Shown in pieces: positions 9,188-18,152 of a stretch of 64,000 nucleotides of DNA. The stretch lies in NCBI RefSeq assembly GCF_044142105.1, contig NZ_JBGTYM010000010.1, positions 1-64,000 on the forward strand, read 5' to 3'. The first letter of the stretch is position 1; the number at the start of each line of letters is the position of its first letter. A program made the translations under genes and the position numbers. This DNA comes from Pseudogemmobacter sp044142105 (GTDB lineage Bacteria; Pseudomonadota; Alphaproteobacteria; Rhodobacterales; Rhodobacteraceae). The notes beneath the pieces were generated by a model. That model did not search any database. It was not told the origin of the DNA and worked only from the letters and a program-made list of their open reading frames with translations.

Positions 9188-9228
9188 ATGCTGCGGCGCA
9201 GCATTTCAAGGATATTTCTGCAATGCAG
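9188..9228 (-). promoter_or_regulatory. Two PhaR operators upstream of phaP
   Basis: Site A at 9188-9204 is ATGCTGC-GGC-GCAGCAT, a perfect 7-bp dyad. Site B at 9218-9228 is CTGC-AAT-GCAG. Both fit the CTGC-N3-GCAG sequence reported for Rhodobacter PhaR. Their centres are 27 bp apart, placing them across the probable phaP promoter. Confidence 0.8.
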
Positions 9229-9422
9229 CATTACCATCGGCGCATCACGGCGTCATGACACGCAAGCTGCGGGCGAGTGACGCAACGGCAGTTGGGCCAC
9301 AGGCACAAGTGGTTGAAGCATCAGCCTTTCGCAGTCGCGGCATTGATCCGCGCCAATGGCGGCTTCCGGCGCGTGCCACCTGCGCAGCTTTCGCCCGGCG
9401 CGGGCGCCAGGGTCTGGAGACG

Positions 9423-9475
9423 AAAAAAACGTCGAACCCCGGCCGCTGTGGCAACTGGGACCAGCCCGGCCGGGG
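9423..9475 (-). terminator. Probable terminator after phaC
   Basis: A 9-bp stem CCCCGGCCG/CGGCCGGGG (9437-9445 and 9467-9475) encloses a 21-nt loop. In the minus direction it is followed by a run of seven T after a short spacer (9424-9430). It begins 10 bp past the phaC stop. The rest of the phaC-phaP gap (about 9240-9420) shows nothing I can assign. Confidence 0.6.
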
Positions 9476-9484
9476 CGCCACGAA

Positions 9485-11320
9485 TCAGCCGCTCATCACG
9501 TCGGCGCGCGGCAGGACATAGGTGCCGGGGGCAGGGGCCAGGATTGTTGCGCCCTCGCCAGGCTGGCGGGCCTTGATCATCGGGCCCGAGGATTTGGCCA
9601 GCCATTTGCCCCAGCGTGGCCACCAACTGCCCTCGGTGAAATCTGCGCCCTTGAGCCAGTCTTCCGGCTTGCCCTGCAAGGCCGCGTCGCTGGTGTAATG
9701 GCCATACTTGCCCTTGGAGGGCGGGTTGATGATCCCGGCGATATGGCCCGACTGCGACAGGATGAAGGTCTTGTCCTTCGATCCCATCTGCTTGACGCCG
9801 TTGAAGCTGCCGCGCCAATGGGCGATGTGGTCGGTCTCGCAGGCGATGGCGCAGAGCGGCACTTTCACCCCGGCCAGGCTGACCGGGCTGCCGAAGACCG
9901 GAAAGGTGCCTTTCGCCAGTCCGTCCTGTTGGCAGAGGCCGCGCAGATATTCGACAGCCATCTTTGCGGGCAGATTAGTGCTGTCGCCGTTCCAGTAGAG
10001 CAGGTCGAAGGCGGGCGGCGCCTCGCCCAGCATGTAGCTCTTGATCGCGGGCGAATAGATCAGGTCGTTCGAACGCAGGAACGAGAAGGTGCGCTGCATG
10101 AACAGGCTGTCGAGAATGCCATCCGCGGCCGACTGCCGTTCGATTCCGTCGACGAAATCGTCGTTCAGGAAGACGCCGACTTCACCCGGATCGGAAAAAT
10201 CGGTCAGGGTCGTGAAGAATGTCGCGGTCTTTACGGTCTTGTCGCCGGCCTTCTCAAGATGTGCCAGCGCGAGCGACAGGGTCGTGCCGGCGATGCAATA
10301 GCCCACGGCGTTGATCTGCGGCTCGCCGGTGATGCGGCGCACCTCGGCCATGGCGCGCAGATAGCCGTCGCGGATGTAGTCATCCATGCCGATGCCGGCA
10401 TAGGAGGCGTCGGGATTGATCCAGGAGACCACGAACAGCGTGAAACCCTGATCGACGATCCATTTGACCAGCGAGTTCTGGGCCTTGAGGTCCATGATGT
10501 AGAACTTGTTGATCCAGGGCGGAAAGATCAGCAGCGGCACTTTATGGACCTTCTCGGTCGTCGGCGCGTACTGGATCAGTTCGAACATATGATTGCGATA
10601 GACAACCGAGCCGGGGGTGGTGGCAAGGTTGCGTCCGACCTGAAAGGCCTGCTTGTCGGCCAGTGTGACGATCAGTTCTCCGTCATTGGCCTCGATGTCG
10701 CGCACCAGGTTTTCCAGGCCCCGCACCAGGCTTTCGCCATCGGTCGCCACTGCGCGTTCCAGCGCATCGGGATTGGTTCCAAGGAAATTCGTCGGGCTGA
10801 ACATATCGACGATCTGGCGGGTGAAATAGTCGACGCGGCGGCGGTCTTCCGGTTGCAGACTTTCCATATCGGCCACGGCGGTGGTCAGCGCCTCGGCATT
10901 CATCTGGTACTGCTGTTTGAGGTAGTTGAAGAAAGGATGTGTTTCCCAAAGCGGGTTGGCGAAGCGGCGGTCCTTGGGGCCGGGATCGGGTGGAGCCTTA
11001 AACTCGCCCTTGGCCAGAACCTGCTGCGCCTCGACATAATGCTTCAGCGTCTTGCCCCAATAGCCGATCTGATGTTCCAGAACGCGGGCGGGATTTTGCA
11101 TCATTTCCGCAAGATAGGCGGCGGTGGCCTTGAGATAGACATCGGTGGAAGGGCCGCTCAATGCCGGGTCATGCGGCTTGCGCCGCGCCAGCGCGACCGC
11201 TAGCCGCTTGGACAGGTCATCCATCCGGGCGAGATTGGCGTTCAGCCTCTCCTGTCGCAGGGAAGCCTCATCCTTTGGTCCTGCTGGTGCTGCATCAGCC
11301 GAAGCAGTTGTCTTGCTCAC
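9485..11320 (-). CDS. phaC: Class I poly(3-hydroxybutyrate) synthase
   Basis: This 611-residue polymerase joins (R)-3-hydroxybutyryl-CoA units into PHB on the granule surface. The lipase-like box GYCIAG carries the catalytic Cys at residue 342, with the Asp in ACETDHIAHW and the His in SQSGHIAGI. The N-terminal PhaC domain (about 100-270) is present, and the length fits class I. The start appears to be GTG 11320 after a G-rich ribosome-binding region. It is divergent from phaZ with a PhaR site between them. Confidence 0.95.
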   Translation of the reverse strand: MSKTTASADAAPAGPKDEASLRQERLNANLARMDDLSKRLAVALARRKPHDPALSGPSTDVYLKATAAYLAEMMQNPARVLEHQIGYWGKTLKHYVEAQQVLAKGEFKAPPDPGPKDRRFANPLWETHPFFNYLKQQYQMNAEALTTAVADMESLQPEDRRRVDYFTRQIVDMFSPTNFLGTNPDALERAVATDGESLVRGLENLVRDIEANDGELIVTLADKQAFQVGRNLATTPGSVVYRNHMFELIQYAPTTEKVHKVPLLIFPPWINKFYIMDLKAQNSLVKWIVDQGFTLFVVSWINPDASYAGIGMDDYIRDGYLRAMAEVRRITGEPQINAVGYCIAGTTLSLALAHLEKAGDKTVKTATFFTTLTDFSDPGEVGVFLNDDFVDGIERQSAADGILDSLFMQRTFSFLRSNDLIYSPAIKSYMLGEAPPAFDLLYWNGDSTNLPAKMAVEYLRGLCQQDGLAKGTFPVFGSPVSLAGVKVPLCAIACETDHIAHWRGSFNGVKQMGSKDKTFILSQSGHIAGIINPPSKGKYGHYTSDAALQGKPEDWLKGADFTEGSWWPRWGKWLAKSSGPMIKARQPGEGATILAPAPGTYVLPRADVMSG

Positions 11321-11336
11321 CTTTCCCCCCTAATCT

Positions 11337-11351
11337 TGCTGCTGCGCAGCA
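11337..11351. promoter_or_regulatory. PhaR operator between phaC and phaZ
   Basis: TGCTGC-TGC-GCAGCA is a perfect 6-bp dyad containing CTGC-N3-GCAG. It lies 17 bp upstream of the phaC start and 70 bp upstream of phaZ, so it could control one or both of the divergent genes. Confidence 0.75.
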
Positions 11352-11421
11352 TACACCACCGGACACGGGAAGGGGCACGCGACGCATCGCCGGGGGCCCC
11401 TCTCCCGGGTAAGGAGACGAG

Positions 11422-12702
11422 ATGAAGTATATGGCGACCTACGACGTCATGGAAAGCGCCCGCAACACGAATGAGTGGCTGGGCGCCTCGGCCCGGGCCT
11501 TTGCCAGCTATCCGATCTTTGCGCTGTCGATGAATCCGTTCCTGCCCCTGATGGCGGCCTGGGGCGAAGTCGCCGAACGCAGCTTCGCGCGCATGATGGT
11601 CAAACCCGACTGGGGCATCCGCTCGATCGTCGGCCCGGACGGGCAGGACCATATCATCGACGTGAAGACCGTCGTCGAGAAACCCTTTGGCAATCTGATC
11701 CAGTTCTTCGTGCGCCGCCGCGCCCCGATGGCCCGCAAGATCCTGCTGGTTGCGCCCATGTCGGGCCATTACGCCACGCTGATGCGTTCGACCGTCGCCT
11801 CGCTGCTGCCCGATGCCGATGTCTTCGTGACCGACTGGCACAATGCCCGCGACATTCCGATGAGCGAGGGCAAGTTCGATGTCGAGGATTACACCCTCTA
11901 TCTGGTCGAGTTCATGCGCGCATTGGGGCCTGACACCCATGTGATCGCGGTCTGCCAGCCCGCGCCGCTGACCCTGGCGGCGGTGGCCTATCTGGCCGAA
12001 GAGGATCCCGAAGCCCAGCCGCGCAGCATGACGCTGATCGGTGGCCCGATCGACCCCGACGCCGCCGCGACCGAAGTGACCGATTTCGGCCGCCGCGTGA
12101 CGATGGGGCAGCTGGAGCATCTGGCGATCCAGCGCGTCGGTTTCCGTCACAAGGGCGCAGGGCGGCTGGTCTATCCGGGCCTTCTGCAACTTGCCGGCTT
12201 CATGTCGATGAATGCCGACCGCCATTCCAAGGCCTTCGCCGAGCAGATCCTGCGCGTGGTGCAGGGCGAGGCGGGCGACCATGACGCCCATAACCGCTTC
12301 TATGATGAATATCTTGCCGTCATGGATATGACGGCGGAATTCTACCTGACGACGGTCGAGCGCATCTTCAAGAACCGCGAAGTGGCGCGCAACGTCTTTA
12401 CCGTTGGCGGCAAGCGCGTGGATATCGGCAAGATCACCAAGGTCGCGGTGAAGACGGTCGAGGGCGCGAATGACGATATCTCGGCCCCTGGCCAATGCGT
12501 CGCCGCGCTGAAGCTGCTGACCGGCGTGCCGGAGACGAAAAAGACCAGCCATCTGGAACCCGGCGCGGGCCATTACGGCATCTTCGCGGGCAAGAGCTGG
12601 CGGTTGAACATCCGGCCCTTGGTGCTGGCCTTCATCGACGCGAATTCCGGCCGTCCGCGCCCGCAAAAGGCCGTGCCGATCAAGCTGGCCTCGTCGAACT
12701 GA
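11422..12702 (+). CDS. phaZ: Intracellular PHB depolymerase
   Basis: This 426-residue enzyme hydrolyses stored native PHB inside the cell. The likely nucleophilic Cys lies in VIAVCQPAPLTL (about residue 178), and the catalytic His is probably in EPGAGHYGIF near the C-terminus, as in the phaZ family related to phaC. AAGGAGA lies 5 bp before ATG 11422. It is divergent from phaC with a PhaR operator between, and ends at a strong hairpin shared with the convergent hydrolase gene. Confidence 0.92.
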   Translation: MKYMATYDVMESARNTNEWLGASARAFASYPIFALSMNPFLPLMAAWGEVAERSFARMMVKPDWGIRSIVGPDGQDHIIDVKTVVEKPFGNLIQFFVRRRAPMARKILLVAPMSGHYATLMRSTVASLLPDADVFVTDWHNARDIPMSEGKFDVEDYTLYLVEFMRALGPDTHVIAVCQPAPLTLAAVAYLAEEDPEAQPRSMTLIGGPIDPDAAATEVTDFGRRVTMGQLEHLAIQRVGFRHKGAGRLVYPGLLQLAGFMSMNADRHSKAFAEQILRVVQGEAGDHDAHNRFYDEYLAVMDMTAEFYLTTVERIFKNREVARNVFTVGGKRVDIGKITKVAVKTVEGANDDISAPGQCVAALKLLTGVPETKKTSHLEPGAGHYGIFAGKSWRLNIRPLVLAFIDANSGRPRPQKAVPIKLASSN

Positions 12703-12708
12703 GTGCGA

Positions 12709-12733
12709 GGCGATCCTGCGTCGCAGGATCGCC
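12709..12733. terminator. Bidirectional hairpin between convergent genes
   Basis: GGCGATCCTGCG and CGCAGGATCGCC form a perfect stem (11 bp allowing a 3-nt loop) starting 7 bp after the phaZ stop. It ends 5 bp before the stop of the convergent hydrolase gene. No strong T-run follows, so it may block transcripts from both sides without being a classical intrinsic terminator. Confidence 0.7.
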
Positions 12734-12738
12734 CCGCC

Positions 12739-13449
12739 CTAGCGCAGCAGCAGCGGCCCGGCCAGAAAGGCGCGCAGCGATGCGGTGACGGTTTCGGGCT
12801 GCTCGAGCTGCGGCATGTGGCCCGCGTCTTCGATGCTTTCGAACCGCGCCACGGGCATCAGCCCGGCCAGAAACTCCTGCCGCCGTGGCGGCACCAGCCG
12901 GTCCTCGGTCCCGGCCAGGATCAGCGCGGGCAGGCGCAGCTTGCGCAGCGTTCTCTGCTGATCGGGGCGGCGCTGAAGGGCGCGGGTCTGGCGGATATAG
13001 CTGGCCAGCCCCAGCCGCAGCCCCATATCGGCGCAAAGCGCCAGAACCTCGTCGCGCCATTCCGTCGCGGCCAGCGCCGTGGCGGGCAGGTCCTGCGCCA
13101 GCGCCTCGGCCAGACGCCCCGCCCGCGCCGTCACCAGCCTCGCCTCACGGCTGGCGGCCACGGTGGGCGGCTCGGCCAGGGGATCGGTCGAGACAAGGGC
13201 GATGCGGCTGACCCGCTCAGGCGCGCGGCGCAGGATGTCCAGCGCCACCTCGCCGCCAAGCCCATGGCCCAGCAGCGCGAAACGCGGCGGCAGGGCGGAC
13301 AGGGCGGCCAGGCTCATCTGTTCCACCGTCTCGGCGCCGTTGGGCAGGATCACCGTCACCGGCCGGTCGGCGCCGAGATCGACGATCTGCGGCATGAAGC
13401 CGCGCGCATCGGCCATGAATCCGGGCAGGACGACCAGCGGATCGGTCAT
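12739..13449 (-). CDS. Alpha/beta hydrolase-fold protein lacking the nucleophile Ser
   Basis: This 236-residue protein has the alpha/beta hydrolase pattern: LVVLPGFMADAR near the N-terminus, a nucleophile elbow, an acid strand (ILAGTEDRLVPP) and a final His (EDAGHMPQLE). The elbow reads LLGHGLGGEV, so residue 63, normally Ser, is Gly; the DNA codon is GGG. It is therefore predicted not to work as a serine hydrolase. ATG 13449 overlaps the previous gene's stop (ATGA). It is last in a run of three hydrolase genes. Confidence 0.75.
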   Translation of the reverse strand: MTDPLVVLPGFMADARGFMPQIVDLGADRPVTVILPNGAETVEQMSLAALSALPPRFALLGHGLGGEVALDILRRAPERVSRIALVSTDPLAEPPTVAASREARLVTARAGRLAEALAQDLPATALAATEWRDEVLALCADMGLRLGLASYIRQTRALQRRPDQQRTLRKLRLPALILAGTEDRLVPPRRQEFLAGLMPVARFESIEDAGHMPQLEQPETVTASLRAFLAGPLLLR

Positions 13450-14414
13450 AGCCCGCGCGCCCAATCCAGGATCAGGGCGACGGTTTCCTCGGTCTGGCCT
13501 GGGGAAAGGATATCGCCCGCGATGACATGGCTCCACGGGTCGTCGCCGGGGCGCATGTGGCGTTTCTCGATGCGGACAGGGCCGGCCCAGGCCTTGGTCA
13601 CGGGCCAGATCGCCGCAGGGTCGATCACATGGTCTTCGGGCGAATAGAAGACCAGAAGCGGCGCCTTGGCCTGGGCATAGTCCTGGCCCCGCGCCTCGCG
13701 CAGCAGCGCCGCCATGGGGAAGGCGGCGGAGGAGGGGTATGCCGTCGTCCAGTAGCGCGCGTGATCCGGGTTTTCCGGCGTGAAGCCGATGGTATTGCCC
13801 GCCAGCCACGGCCCCCAGAGCCGGGCCCATGGCAGGTCAAGAATGATCGCGGCGCGGTTCTGGACGCGAAAATTGGGCGAGATCATCACGATCCCGGCCA
13901 GGTCGGCATTCATCTGCGGGTCGGTGGCGGCCAAAGCGGCCAGGGTGGCGCCGGTCGAGGTCGCGATCACCAGAACCCGCTCGCCCAGCCTGCGGCCGAT
14001 GGCCAGCGCTTCGGCAGTATCCTCGATCCAGTCACCTGCCGTGGCTTCGGCCATCGCGGCAGAGCCGCGGCCATGCCCGGCAAGGCGGGTGTAGAAAAGG
14101 TTCGCGCCAAGGGCCTTGGCCACTTCGTCCGGGACGGGGCGGATTTCCTGAAGCGTGGCCGAGAAGCCGTGCAGATAGACGATGGCGAGGGGCGTTCTGG
14201 CGCCTTTCGTCCCGGCCCAGAGGATGCGTTTGGCCGTGCCGGGGATGATGTCGGGGAAGCGGGCTTCCTCTGCTGCAAGATAGGCTTCAAGATCATCGGG
14301 CAGGGTTGCGGCATCGAAGCTGATCGTGCGGTCGACCGGCTCGACAGGGGCAATCACCCAGGCAAACCCGATCATCGCCAGCAGGATCAGAAGGATCGCG
14401 CCCGCCCGGCGCAT
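13446..14414 (-). CDS. Membrane-anchored alpha/beta hydrolase
   Basis: This 322-residue protein starts with one hydrophobic segment (AGAILLILLAMIGFAWVI, residues 4-21), either an uncleaved signal anchor or a signal peptide. The hydrolase domain follows, with LHGFSATLQE (oxyanion region), a Ser in VIATSTGATL, an acid in FYSPEDHVID and a likely His near HMRPGDDPWSHV. The substrate is unknown. It starts 1 bp after the preceding hydrolase ends and overlaps the next one, so the three are one operon. Confidence 0.75.
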   Translation of the reverse strand: MRRAGAILLILLAMIGFAWVIAPVEPVDRTISFDAATLPDDLEAYLAAEEARFPDIIPGTAKRILWAGTKGARTPLAIVYLHGFSATLQEIRPVPDEVAKALGANLFYTRLAGHGRGSAAMAEATAGDWIEDTAEALAIGRRLGERVLVIATSTGATLAALAATDPQMNADLAGIVMISPNFRVQNRAAIILDLPWARLWGPWLAGNTIGFTPENPDHARYWTTAYPSSAAFPMAALLREARGQDYAQAKAPLLVFYSPEDHVIDPAAIWPVTKAWAGPVRIEKRHMRPGDDPWSHVIAGDILSPGQTEETVALILDWARGL

Positions 14415-14415
14415 C

Positions 14416-15162
14416 CTAGGCGCCGTCCAGCACGTCGGCGACCGAGGCTGCGATCAGCGCCAGACAGTCGGGCGTCGAGAAACGGTGATCGGCATCGCGC
14501 ATCAATGTCAGGCGGATGTCGGCGCCGCTGGCATGGTCCAAAAGGTTCAGGGCAACCTGCGGCGGCACATCGGTATCGGCGGTGCCTTGCAGGAAACGCA
14601 CGGGGAAGGGCAGGGGCAAAGGCGCGGTCAGCACGCGCTGCTGCGCGCCATCGTCGAACAGCTTGCGGGTGAAGACATAGGGAGCGCCATAGTCGGAGGG
14701 CAGGGCGGTGCGGCCTGTCTTCTGCACCTCTTGCCGCTGCGCCTCGGTCAGCTCCTCCTCCCAGGTCCGGGTGGTGAAATCGGGCGCGGCGGCGATGGTG
14801 ACAAGGCCCGCGATCCGGCCCGGCGGCAGGGCTTTTGCCATCAGAAGCGAGATCCAGCCGCCCATGGACGAGCCGACCAGGATCTGCGGCCCCACCGTCT
14901 GCGCTTCGATCATGGCGCGGGCATCTGCCGCCCAGTCGCCGATGCAGCCCTCCTCGAATGCGCCCGAGGATTGGCCATGGCCGGAATAGTCGAAGCGCAG
15001 GAAGGCATGGCCTCGGGCGCGGGCCCAGTCTTCCAGAAACACCGCCTTGGTGCCCTGCATGTCAGATTTGAAGCCGCCGAGAAAGACGATGCCGGGCGCG
15101 GTTCCGGCGGTTTTGACATAGGCCAGACGGCGTCCGGCAGGCGTCGTGTGAAAGTCGGGCAT
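14416..15162 (-). CDS. Alpha/beta hydrolase (esterase/thioesterase-like)
   Basis: This 248-residue soluble hydrolase has FLGGFKSDMQGTKA near the N-terminus, the elbow LVGSSMGGWI with an intact Ser, the acid in GTADTDVPP and the His in RDADHRFS. The pattern resembles bacterial relatives of mammalian ABHD10-type thioesterases, but the substrate cannot be read from sequence. AGGAGA precedes the ATG. It follows the DNA glycosylase gene by 23 bp on the same strand. Confidence 0.8.
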   Translation of the reverse strand: MPDFHTTPAGRRLAYVKTAGTAPGIVFLGGFKSDMQGTKAVFLEDWARARGHAFLRFDYSGHGQSSGAFEEGCIGDWAADARAMIEAQTVGPQILVGSSMGGWISLLMAKALPPGRIAGLVTIAAAPDFTTRTWEEELTEAQRQEVQKTGRTALPSDYGAPYVFTRKLFDDGAQQRVLTAPLPLPFPVRFLQGTADTDVPPQVALNLLDHASGADIRLTLMRDADHRFSTPDCLALIAASVADVLDGA

Positions 15163-15185
15163 TGGGGTCTCCTGTCGCGGGCAGC

Positions 15186-15848
15186 CTAGCCCGCGTCGAT
15201 CGACTGCGCCAGAACCCGGCTGATCTGGTTGAGCGGCAGGCCCGATTCCTCCTTCCAGCGGTTGAACGCGGTCTGGATCGCCTTCATCGCCTTTGCCGAG
15301 GTGGCGGCGCCGGAGATCACATCTTCCGCCTGCAACCGCGCCACCACGTCGCGCGACAGGATATAGCCCTCTTTGCCCATGACCCGCAGCATATAGGCCC
15401 CGGTCGAGCCGCCAAGACGGCTGAAGCGGGCGTTCAGATCGGCCAGCAGGCCTGCGAAATCGCTGACAGGCCAGTCGGCGATGCGGCGGCCAAGGCCCGG
15501 ATTGGCGGCAAGCTCGGCCCCGTTGTCGCGGATCGCCACGATCTTGGCACCCGAGCGGATAACGCGCGGGTCCGAGAGCAGGGCGTCCAGCGCATCGCCC
15601 TCAATCATGGCCACTCGGGCGGGGGTGAACCCCTGGAAGGCTTCTTCGATGCCTGGCCATTTCGCCTCGACCACCGACCAGCTGATCCCGGCCTGAAAGA
15701 TGCCGCGCGCCATCTGCGCCAGCCAGCGGTCATCTTGGATGGCCGCGATCTCTTCGGCGGATTTCACCGCCATCGCGCCGGCAAGCACGGCCTCGCGGCT
15801 GCCCTTGCGTGCGATGGCGATGTCCAGGATTTCGGCGAAACTGCGCAT
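15186..15848 (-). CDS. DNA-3-methyladenine glycosylase I family protein
   Basis: This 220-residue protein is related to Tag-type glycosylases, which remove alkylated adenine from DNA. The segments DDRWLAQMARGIFQAGISW, VEAKWPGIEEAF and TGAYMLRVMGKEGYIL fit the family. The usual N-terminal zinc site of Tag (Cys/His) is not evident, so substrate range may differ. ATG 15848 (MRSFAEIL) is preferred over the longer frame to 15902. It heads the run of three hydrolase genes. Confidence 0.75.
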   Translation of the reverse strand: MRSFAEILDIAIARKGSREAVLAGAMAVKSAEEIAAIQDDRWLAQMARGIFQAGISWSVVEAKWPGIEEAFQGFTPARVAMIEGDALDALLSDPRVIRSGAKIVAIRDNGAELAANPGLGRRIADWPVSDFAGLLADLNARFSRLGGSTGAYMLRVMGKEGYILSRDVVARLQAEDVISGAATSAKAMKAIQTAFNRWKEESGLPLNQISRVLAQSIDAG

Positions 15849-16000
15849 GAAGGCCCCACAGGCGGATCGCCCCACGCTGCCAGATCGGCGACGGGGCGGC
15901 AAGGCGGGGCTTGACGGCGCCTCCGGGCAAAGGCAATCAGTCGCCCGACATAACCCGCAACCGGGCGTTTCGTTGGCGCCAGAACGACGAGGACAGGCTC

Positions 16001-17947
16001 ATGGCCCAAATCTCCCTCACCTTCCCCGATGGCAACAAGCGCGATTACCCGGCCGGGGTGACCGCCGCCGAAGTGGCGCAGAGCATCGCGCCCTCGCTGG
16101 CCAAGGCCGCGATCTCGGCCCAGCTGAACGGTAAGCATTGGGATCTGCAATGGCCGATCACCGCAGACGCCAATATCAGCCTGAACACGCTGAAGGATGA
16201 CGGCCCGGCGCTCGAGCTGATCCGCCATGACTGCGCGCATATCATGGCCCGCGCCGTGCAAGAGCTGTGGCCCGACACCAAGGTCACCATCGGCCCGGTG
16301 CGCGATTACGGCTGGTTCTACGATTTCGACCGGGCCGAGCCCTTCACGCCGGAAGACCTGGGCGCCATCGAAGCGCAGATGAAGAAGATCATCAACGCGC
16401 GTGAACCCGTCCGCACCGAAGTCTGGTCGCGCGACGCGGCGGTGGAATATTACCGGGGCAAGGGCGAGCCCTTCAAGCTGGAGCTGCTGGACCGCATCCC
16501 CGAAGGCGAAGACATTCGCATGTACTGGCATGGCGACTGGCAGGATCTGTGCCGGGGGCCGCATTTCCAGCATACCGGGCAGGTGCCCGCCGACGCCTTC
16601 AAGCTGACCCATGTCGCCGGGGCCTATTGGCTGGGCGACTCGTCTCGTCCGATGCTGCAACGCATCTATGGCCTTGCCTTCAAGAACCGCGACGACCTGA
16701 AGGCGCATCTGCACATGCTGGAAGAGGCGGCCAAGCGCGACCACCGCAAGCTGGGCCGCGAGATGGACCTGTTCCATATGCAGGAAGAAGCGCCGGGCCA
16801 AGTCTTCTGGCATCCGAACGGCTGGACGATCTACACCACGCTGCAAGACTATATGCGCCGCCGCCAGCGCGCCGATGGCTATGTCGAGGTGAACACGCCG
16901 CAGGTGGTGAACCGCAAGCTCTGGGAAGCCTCGGGCCATTGGGAAAACTACCGTGAGAACATGTTCATCGTCGAAGTGGACGAGGAAGGCGCGCGGGAAA
17001 AGGTGATCAATGCGCTGAAGCCGATGAATTGCCCCTGCCATGTGCAGATCTTCAATCAGGGCATCAAATCCTATCGCGACCTGCCGCTGCGCATCGCCGA
17101 GTTCGGCTCTTGCGCCCGCTACGAGCCTTCTGGTGCCTTGCATGGCATCATGCGGGTGCGCGGCTTTACCCAGGACGACGCGCATATCTTCTGCACGCTT
17201 GAGCAGATCGAGGCCGAGAGCCAAAAGTTCATCGAATTCCTGGCGCGGATCTATGCCGAGCTTGGCTTTGACAAATGGCGGATCAAACTGTCGACCCGGC
17301 CGGAAAAGCGTGTGGGTTCCGACGAGATCTGGGACAGGATGGAAGCGGCGCTGGCCAATGCCGTCACGGCGGCGGGGCACAGCTATACGATCTTCCCCGG
17401 CGAAGGTGCCTTCTATGCGCCCAAGCTGGAGTTCGTGCTGACCGATGCCATCGGCCGCGACTGGCAATGCGGCACGCTGCAGCTTGACCCGAACCTGCCC
17501 GAGCGGCTGGATGCGGCCTATATCGGCGAGGATGGGGCGAAACACCGGCCCTTCATGCTGCACCGCGCCGTGCTGGGGTCGTTCGAGCGCTTCATCGGCA
17601 TGATGATCGAGAACCACGCGGGCAAGCTGCCCTTCTGGCTGGCACCGCGTCAGGTGGTGGTGGCCTCCATCGTCTCGGATGCCGATCCTTTCGTGACCGA
17701 GGTCGTCGAGGCGCTGGTCAAGGTGGGGGTGCGGGCCGAGGCCGACCTGCGCAACGAGAAGATCAATTACAAGGTGCGCGAGCATTCCGTCGGCAAGGTT
17801 CCGGTCATCCTTGCGGTGGGGATGAAGGAAGTCGAGGAGCGGACTGTTTCAGTCCGCCGTCTGGGTGAAACACGCACCGAGACGATGGGCTTTGAGGCAG
17901 CAGTGGCCGAATTTGCCAAGGCGGCCCTGCCGCCTGACCTCGCCTGA
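16001..17947 (+). CDS. thrS: Threonyl-tRNA synthetase
   Basis: This class II synthetase (648 residues) charges tRNA-Thr. It has an N-terminal TGS domain (ISLTFPDGNKRDYPAGVTAA), a second editing domain, a catalytic core with MNCPCHVQIF and LRIAEFGSCARYEPSG, and a C-terminal anticodon-binding domain (about 545-640). ATG 16001 follows GAGGACAG. A strong terminator follows. The 150-bp upstream region shows no obvious leader control element. Confidence 0.97.
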   Translation: MAQISLTFPDGNKRDYPAGVTAAEVAQSIAPSLAKAAISAQLNGKHWDLQWPITADANISLNTLKDDGPALELIRHDCAHIMARAVQELWPDTKVTIGPVRDYGWFYDFDRAEPFTPEDLGAIEAQMKKIINAREPVRTEVWSRDAAVEYYRGKGEPFKLELLDRIPEGEDIRMYWHGDWQDLCRGPHFQHTGQVPADAFKLTHVAGAYWLGDSSRPMLQRIYGLAFKNRDDLKAHLHMLEEAAKRDHRKLGREMDLFHMQEEAPGQVFWHPNGWTIYTTLQDYMRRRQRADGYVEVNTPQVVNRKLWEASGHWENYRENMFIVEVDEEGAREKVINALKPMNCPCHVQIFNQGIKSYRDLPLRIAEFGSCARYEPSGALHGIMRVRGFTQDDAHIFCTLEQIEAESQKFIEFLARIYAELGFDKWRIKLSTRPEKRVGSDEIWDRMEAALANAVTAAGHSYTIFPGEGAFYAPKLEFVLTDAIGRDWQCGTLQLDPNLPERLDAAYIGEDGAKHRPFMLHRAVLGSFERFIGMMIENHAGKLPFWLAPRQVVVASIVSDADPFVTEVVEALVKVGVRAEADLRNEKINYKVREHSVGKVPVILAVGMKEVEERTVSVRRLGETRTETMGFEAAVAEFAKAALPPDLA

Positions 17948-17970
17948 GGTCAATTTATTGATCTGAAAGG

Positions 17971-18006
17971 AAAGGCCGTCGCGTGCTGTCGCGGCGGCCT
18001 TTCTGC
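17971..18006 (+). terminator. Terminator after thrS
   Basis: AAAGGCCGTCGCG (17971-17983) and CGCGGCGGCCTTT (17990-18002) form a 13-bp stem with one G-U pair and a 6-nt loop. TTTCTGCTTC follows. It lies 23 bp after the thrS stop and isolates the buf operon from thrS. Confidence 0.85.
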
Positions 18007-18152
18007 TTCGGCGCAAGGGAATTGCGCGTTACGCGGTCACGAAGAAATTTTGTGGCCGTTTATGGCGTAATGCTGCCGGGGGTCTTCGCCGTAAGGAAGG
18101 CCGTATCGCGAATGAGGCGATGCGGAAACCTTCTGAACGGGGAGACCCAGAC
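18007..18152 (+). promoter_or_regulatory. Leader and presumed promoter region of the bufferin operon
   Basis: The 146 bp before bufA must carry the operon promoter. Two CGTAA-type elements (18066-18070 and 18090-18094) occur about 24 bp apart, and GCGAATGAGGCGATGC follows at 18108. Related operons are controlled by a copper-responsive ECF sigma factor in Caulobacter, but I cannot match its consensus here. No sigma/anti-sigma gene pair lies in the operon. Confidence 0.25.

Noticed and set aside
15764..17785. A 673-codon antisense open frame opposite thrS
   Set aside because: It mirrors the codon pattern of thrS in a GC-rich genome, has no family motif and no ribosome-binding site.
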